Assembly: GCF_041260155.1 (NCBI RefSeq)
Contig: NC_091940.1
Span: 32,481,841 to 32,545,840 of the forward strand
DNA from: Ptychodera flava
Taxonomy: Eukaryota; Hemichordata; Enteropneusta; Ptychoderidae
Length of the DNA stretch: 64,000 nt
Direction: 5' to 3'
Position numbers and translations under genes: made by a program. A model generated the notes under the pieces. That model was not told where the DNA came from and ran no database searches. It saw only the letters and a program-made list of their open reading frames with translations. Positions 61,701 through 64,000 of this stretch are shown piece after piece. How positions within the stretch are numbered: the first letter of the stretch is position 1; every line of letters begins with the position of its first letter.

Positions 61701-63837
61701 ATAATCAGTATCATTCAAGGTAAATAAATAATTTACCAGGTCCAAGGAACAAATAGAAAATAACAATAAGGTCATCCTGAACCAGTGGTGGTACTAGTTG
61801 TTCTGAGTGGGTAACATCACTAATAGCATGCTACACCAGTCAAGATTAACCCAAAAGGAGACAAAATTCCATGTTATCTGGCAAAGCCAACAAACATTCG
61901 TTGCACATATTCTGAGTCAAAGCCAGGTATGCTGTCACTCATCATTTGAGAAACAGATACGTCATATTAAGATACATTACATAGAACTTCATTGAACTTA
62001 CATGATTTCGCTAATCTACTGTCTGAGAATCCTTGCCTCATAAACTATTGTGAAAAGGGCAAACGGTGTCCTTGCAGTTTTGATACCTTCCGGCTTGACA
62101 AATCAAATATAAGTCAATTCATGCACCATGGCATTATTTTGAAGTTGCATCTAGGGTTTCAAAATCCTTATGAACTATTTGAAAAATAGTGTGAATTGAA
62201 AATCGTCATTTAAAACCCTAAACCTCACAGGCAGTGGTAAATTTATCTGTATTAATTTGAAGAGTCTACTGTATTATAAAAATAGTTCACCATTTCACTC
62301 GATATGACTTGGGCAATATCTTCCTTGTCTTTGTAGGTTAGATCAGGAGCTATTTTCACAAGCAGTGCTGGTTTTGGAGTTTTTGGCAAAGAATTTCTGG
62401 CTTCCAAGACCTGTTGAAAGAGGAAATCACAGAATGAATGTACCAGCTTTTAGTATATGACTTTGCATTCTCTGCACCTTCAAGCGGTTTTTCTCCCAAT
62501 ATTGTCATCATCATTTGTGATACCTGACACTATTTAACTATTTAAAATTCTCATCAACCCCTTCCTGCCACTTCTTCAAACATGATGACATCTTGTCCAA
62601 TCAAGATGGTTAAAGCTACATGATGCATGGCACATGCCTCAATCATTCATGCAAATCTTTCTGAAAATACAATGGACACATTGTCCAACGGTCAGAAGGT
62701 CTTATCACTACAGTTGTTGGGTTGTGTGACAAGGCGTACCTTTTCTAAGAGTTCTTGCAGCTGTTCCCTGCCTTGCATCAATCTAAGTCCAGGTGTGTTG
62801 GGACTTGAAATGTTAATCACAATGTAATCTGCAAGTGGTCCTAATTTCTGAACACCTTTGACATAATCTGCCACAGCATCAGGAGATGTCTTGTTTTTTC
62901 CTAAGTTTACTCCAAGCAGACCTTTCCTTGCTACAAGGAAAATGAAATAATATAGCTGTCATTAAACTTTGCAGACTTTCATCTTTAATCTTACACACTT
63001 GTTTGGGCTGGGTTTTTTTCAGGATTCTGACACACTATACAATGTGGAAATCAAAGGCTGAGGCTGGTGAGTAGTTTTCACAAAAACATGGCTTTGTCAA
63101 TGGGGATTAGATTTGTAACAATAATTTAAATACCAAAAGCTGCGTCAAGGGACATTAGCTGAAACTTTTGACTAATTTTTCACTACTCTGTTTCAATGTA
63201 TCAACTATAGAATTTTACTATAATCCGATCATCATGACCAATGCCCGGTGTCCTGCTTGCCAACACAGCCTGTACATGTGAAATGACCATTGTTATTGTT
63301 GATAAATGTATTCTAGTCCAGACCTAAATACAAAATTTAAACAATAACAATGCAGATTATACTCATATAGGGTATATTTATGAGCTAACTATTAGGAATT
63401 TTTCCATGGTTCAGGGATTCAAACCAGAAACTGCAGATGATACACAGAACAAACAAAATAAAATGACCAAAGTTACAGCTAATGGATCTTTAGCATAGAC
63501 CCCAGAAAAACAACTTTTTCTCTAGAGTCTACGGTTAGAGGTAAACTTGATGATCAGCCATTCATTCCACTACATCAACTTCATGGCCATAAAGTATACA
63601 TGTGAAGTAATGGTAGGGACGTCAAAGTCTACCATACGTGACCTTAAACTAAGGGTAAATACTATTTAAATCAAAATCTGCACTTTCATGCAGAATCAGC
63701 CACGGCCTGTAAGGAAATGTTCTATGATCCATGGTTTGGAAAATAACCATGTATCCACATTCGCACCTTTTTTGCCATTTCGCCATGTTTCAAGTCTTTG
63801 GTAAGCAGCATCATGCCCATCACTGTTAAAACCATAC
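58732..63837 (-). CDS. DHODH: Dihydroorotate dehydrogenase (class 2), 5' end outside window
   Basis: Mitochondrial inner-membrane FMN enzyme that oxidises dihydroorotate to orotate with ubiquinone in pyrimidine synthesis. Exons in transcript order within the window are 63767-63837, 62740-62930, 62291-62410, 61394-61547 and 58732-58895; earlier exons lie beyond 64000. Diagnostic stretches are [51 protein letters not shown] (with the class 2 catalytic Ser), [53 protein letters not shown] and [11 protein letters not shown]. The reading frame ends [11 protein letters not shown]-stop, without the C-terminal GADH-type tail of human DHODH. The stop overlaps AG|GTAAAA, so splicing to an unseen last exon is possible. 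The long intron 58896-61393 holds the 58999-60924 element. Confidence 0.95.
58999..60924. mobile_element. 1.9-kb CAG-ended insertion with 14-bp target duplication
   Basis: TCTCTGGTTTTGAA is repeated exactly at 58985-58998 and 60925-60938, framing the insert. The ends CAGTGTTCGAAATA and TATTTCTATCCCTG are imperfect inverted repeats. Both ends are rich in GCCACC/GGTGGC words. A smaller segment with CAGGGCTCGAA...AAGCCCTG ends is nested at about 59436-59563. No known transposase or reverse transcriptase is evident. It lies in the last DHODH intron of the window. Confidence 0.7.
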
Positions 63838-64000
63838 CTGTGTGAAACAATACAAATTATTTATGCAAGAATAATATCTGGTGAAATCAAATTTCTTGCC
63901 ATATTTGTTACTTCTGAGTTAGTTGGTACAAAATGATAAATAAACCTGAATTTGCAAAATGTTAGAGGAGTGCTACATTGATCTCAATCACTCAAGCTCT

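Overview
The window looks like nuclear DNA of an invertebrate deuterostome (hemichordate- or cephalochordate-like; the exact group cannot be fixed from sequence alone). It is AT-rich. Five intron-containing, animal-type genes lie in a background dense with small mobile elements. All splice sites used below are GT-AG, and the exon chains keep an open frame with lengths very close to the human proteins. Positions were counted by hand from the sequence.

Layout: 1-1445 has no recognised gene. 1446-21156 (minus) is a complete 17-exon HACL1 gene for peroxisomal 2-hydroxyacyl-CoA lyase, 576 aa. 21157-21831 is a short divergent intergenic stretch. 21832-23813 (plus) is a complete two-exon XRCC2 gene for a RAD51 paralogue, 278 aa. 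23814-28988 has no other gene and may hold NUTF2 3' UTR. 28989-34090 (minus) is a complete four-exon NUTF2 gene for nuclear transport factor 2, 127 aa. 34091-47408 is a large repeat-rich intergenic block. 47409-54883 (plus) is a nine-exon CENPT gene for centromere protein T, 557 aa. 54884-58731 is intergenic. 58732 to beyond 63837 (minus) is the 3' two-thirds of DHODH, whose 5' exons lie outside the window.

The genes serve separate housekeeping roles: peroxisomal alpha-oxidation, homologous recombination, nuclear import of Ran, kinetochore assembly and pyrimidine synthesis. The head-to-head NUTF2/CENPT pair, with DHODH next, recalls human chromosome 16q22, where CENPT and NUTF2 are near neighbours and DHODH lies a few Mb away.

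The mobile and repetitive part includes a decayed Penelope-like retroelement and a 2-kb terminal-inverted-repeat (TIR) element full of degenerate minisatellite, with a tRNA-derived SINE nested in it. It also includes a matched pair of MITEs, several long foldback elements, two CAG-ended elements with target-site duplications, and a ~217-bp satellite array with an apparent three-monomer higher-order repeat. No CRISPR array, rRNA, functional tRNA, LTR element or virus-like element was recognised. The most interesting items are the duplicated motif-bearing exons of CENPT, the higher-order satellite next to CENPT, and the conserved gene linkage.
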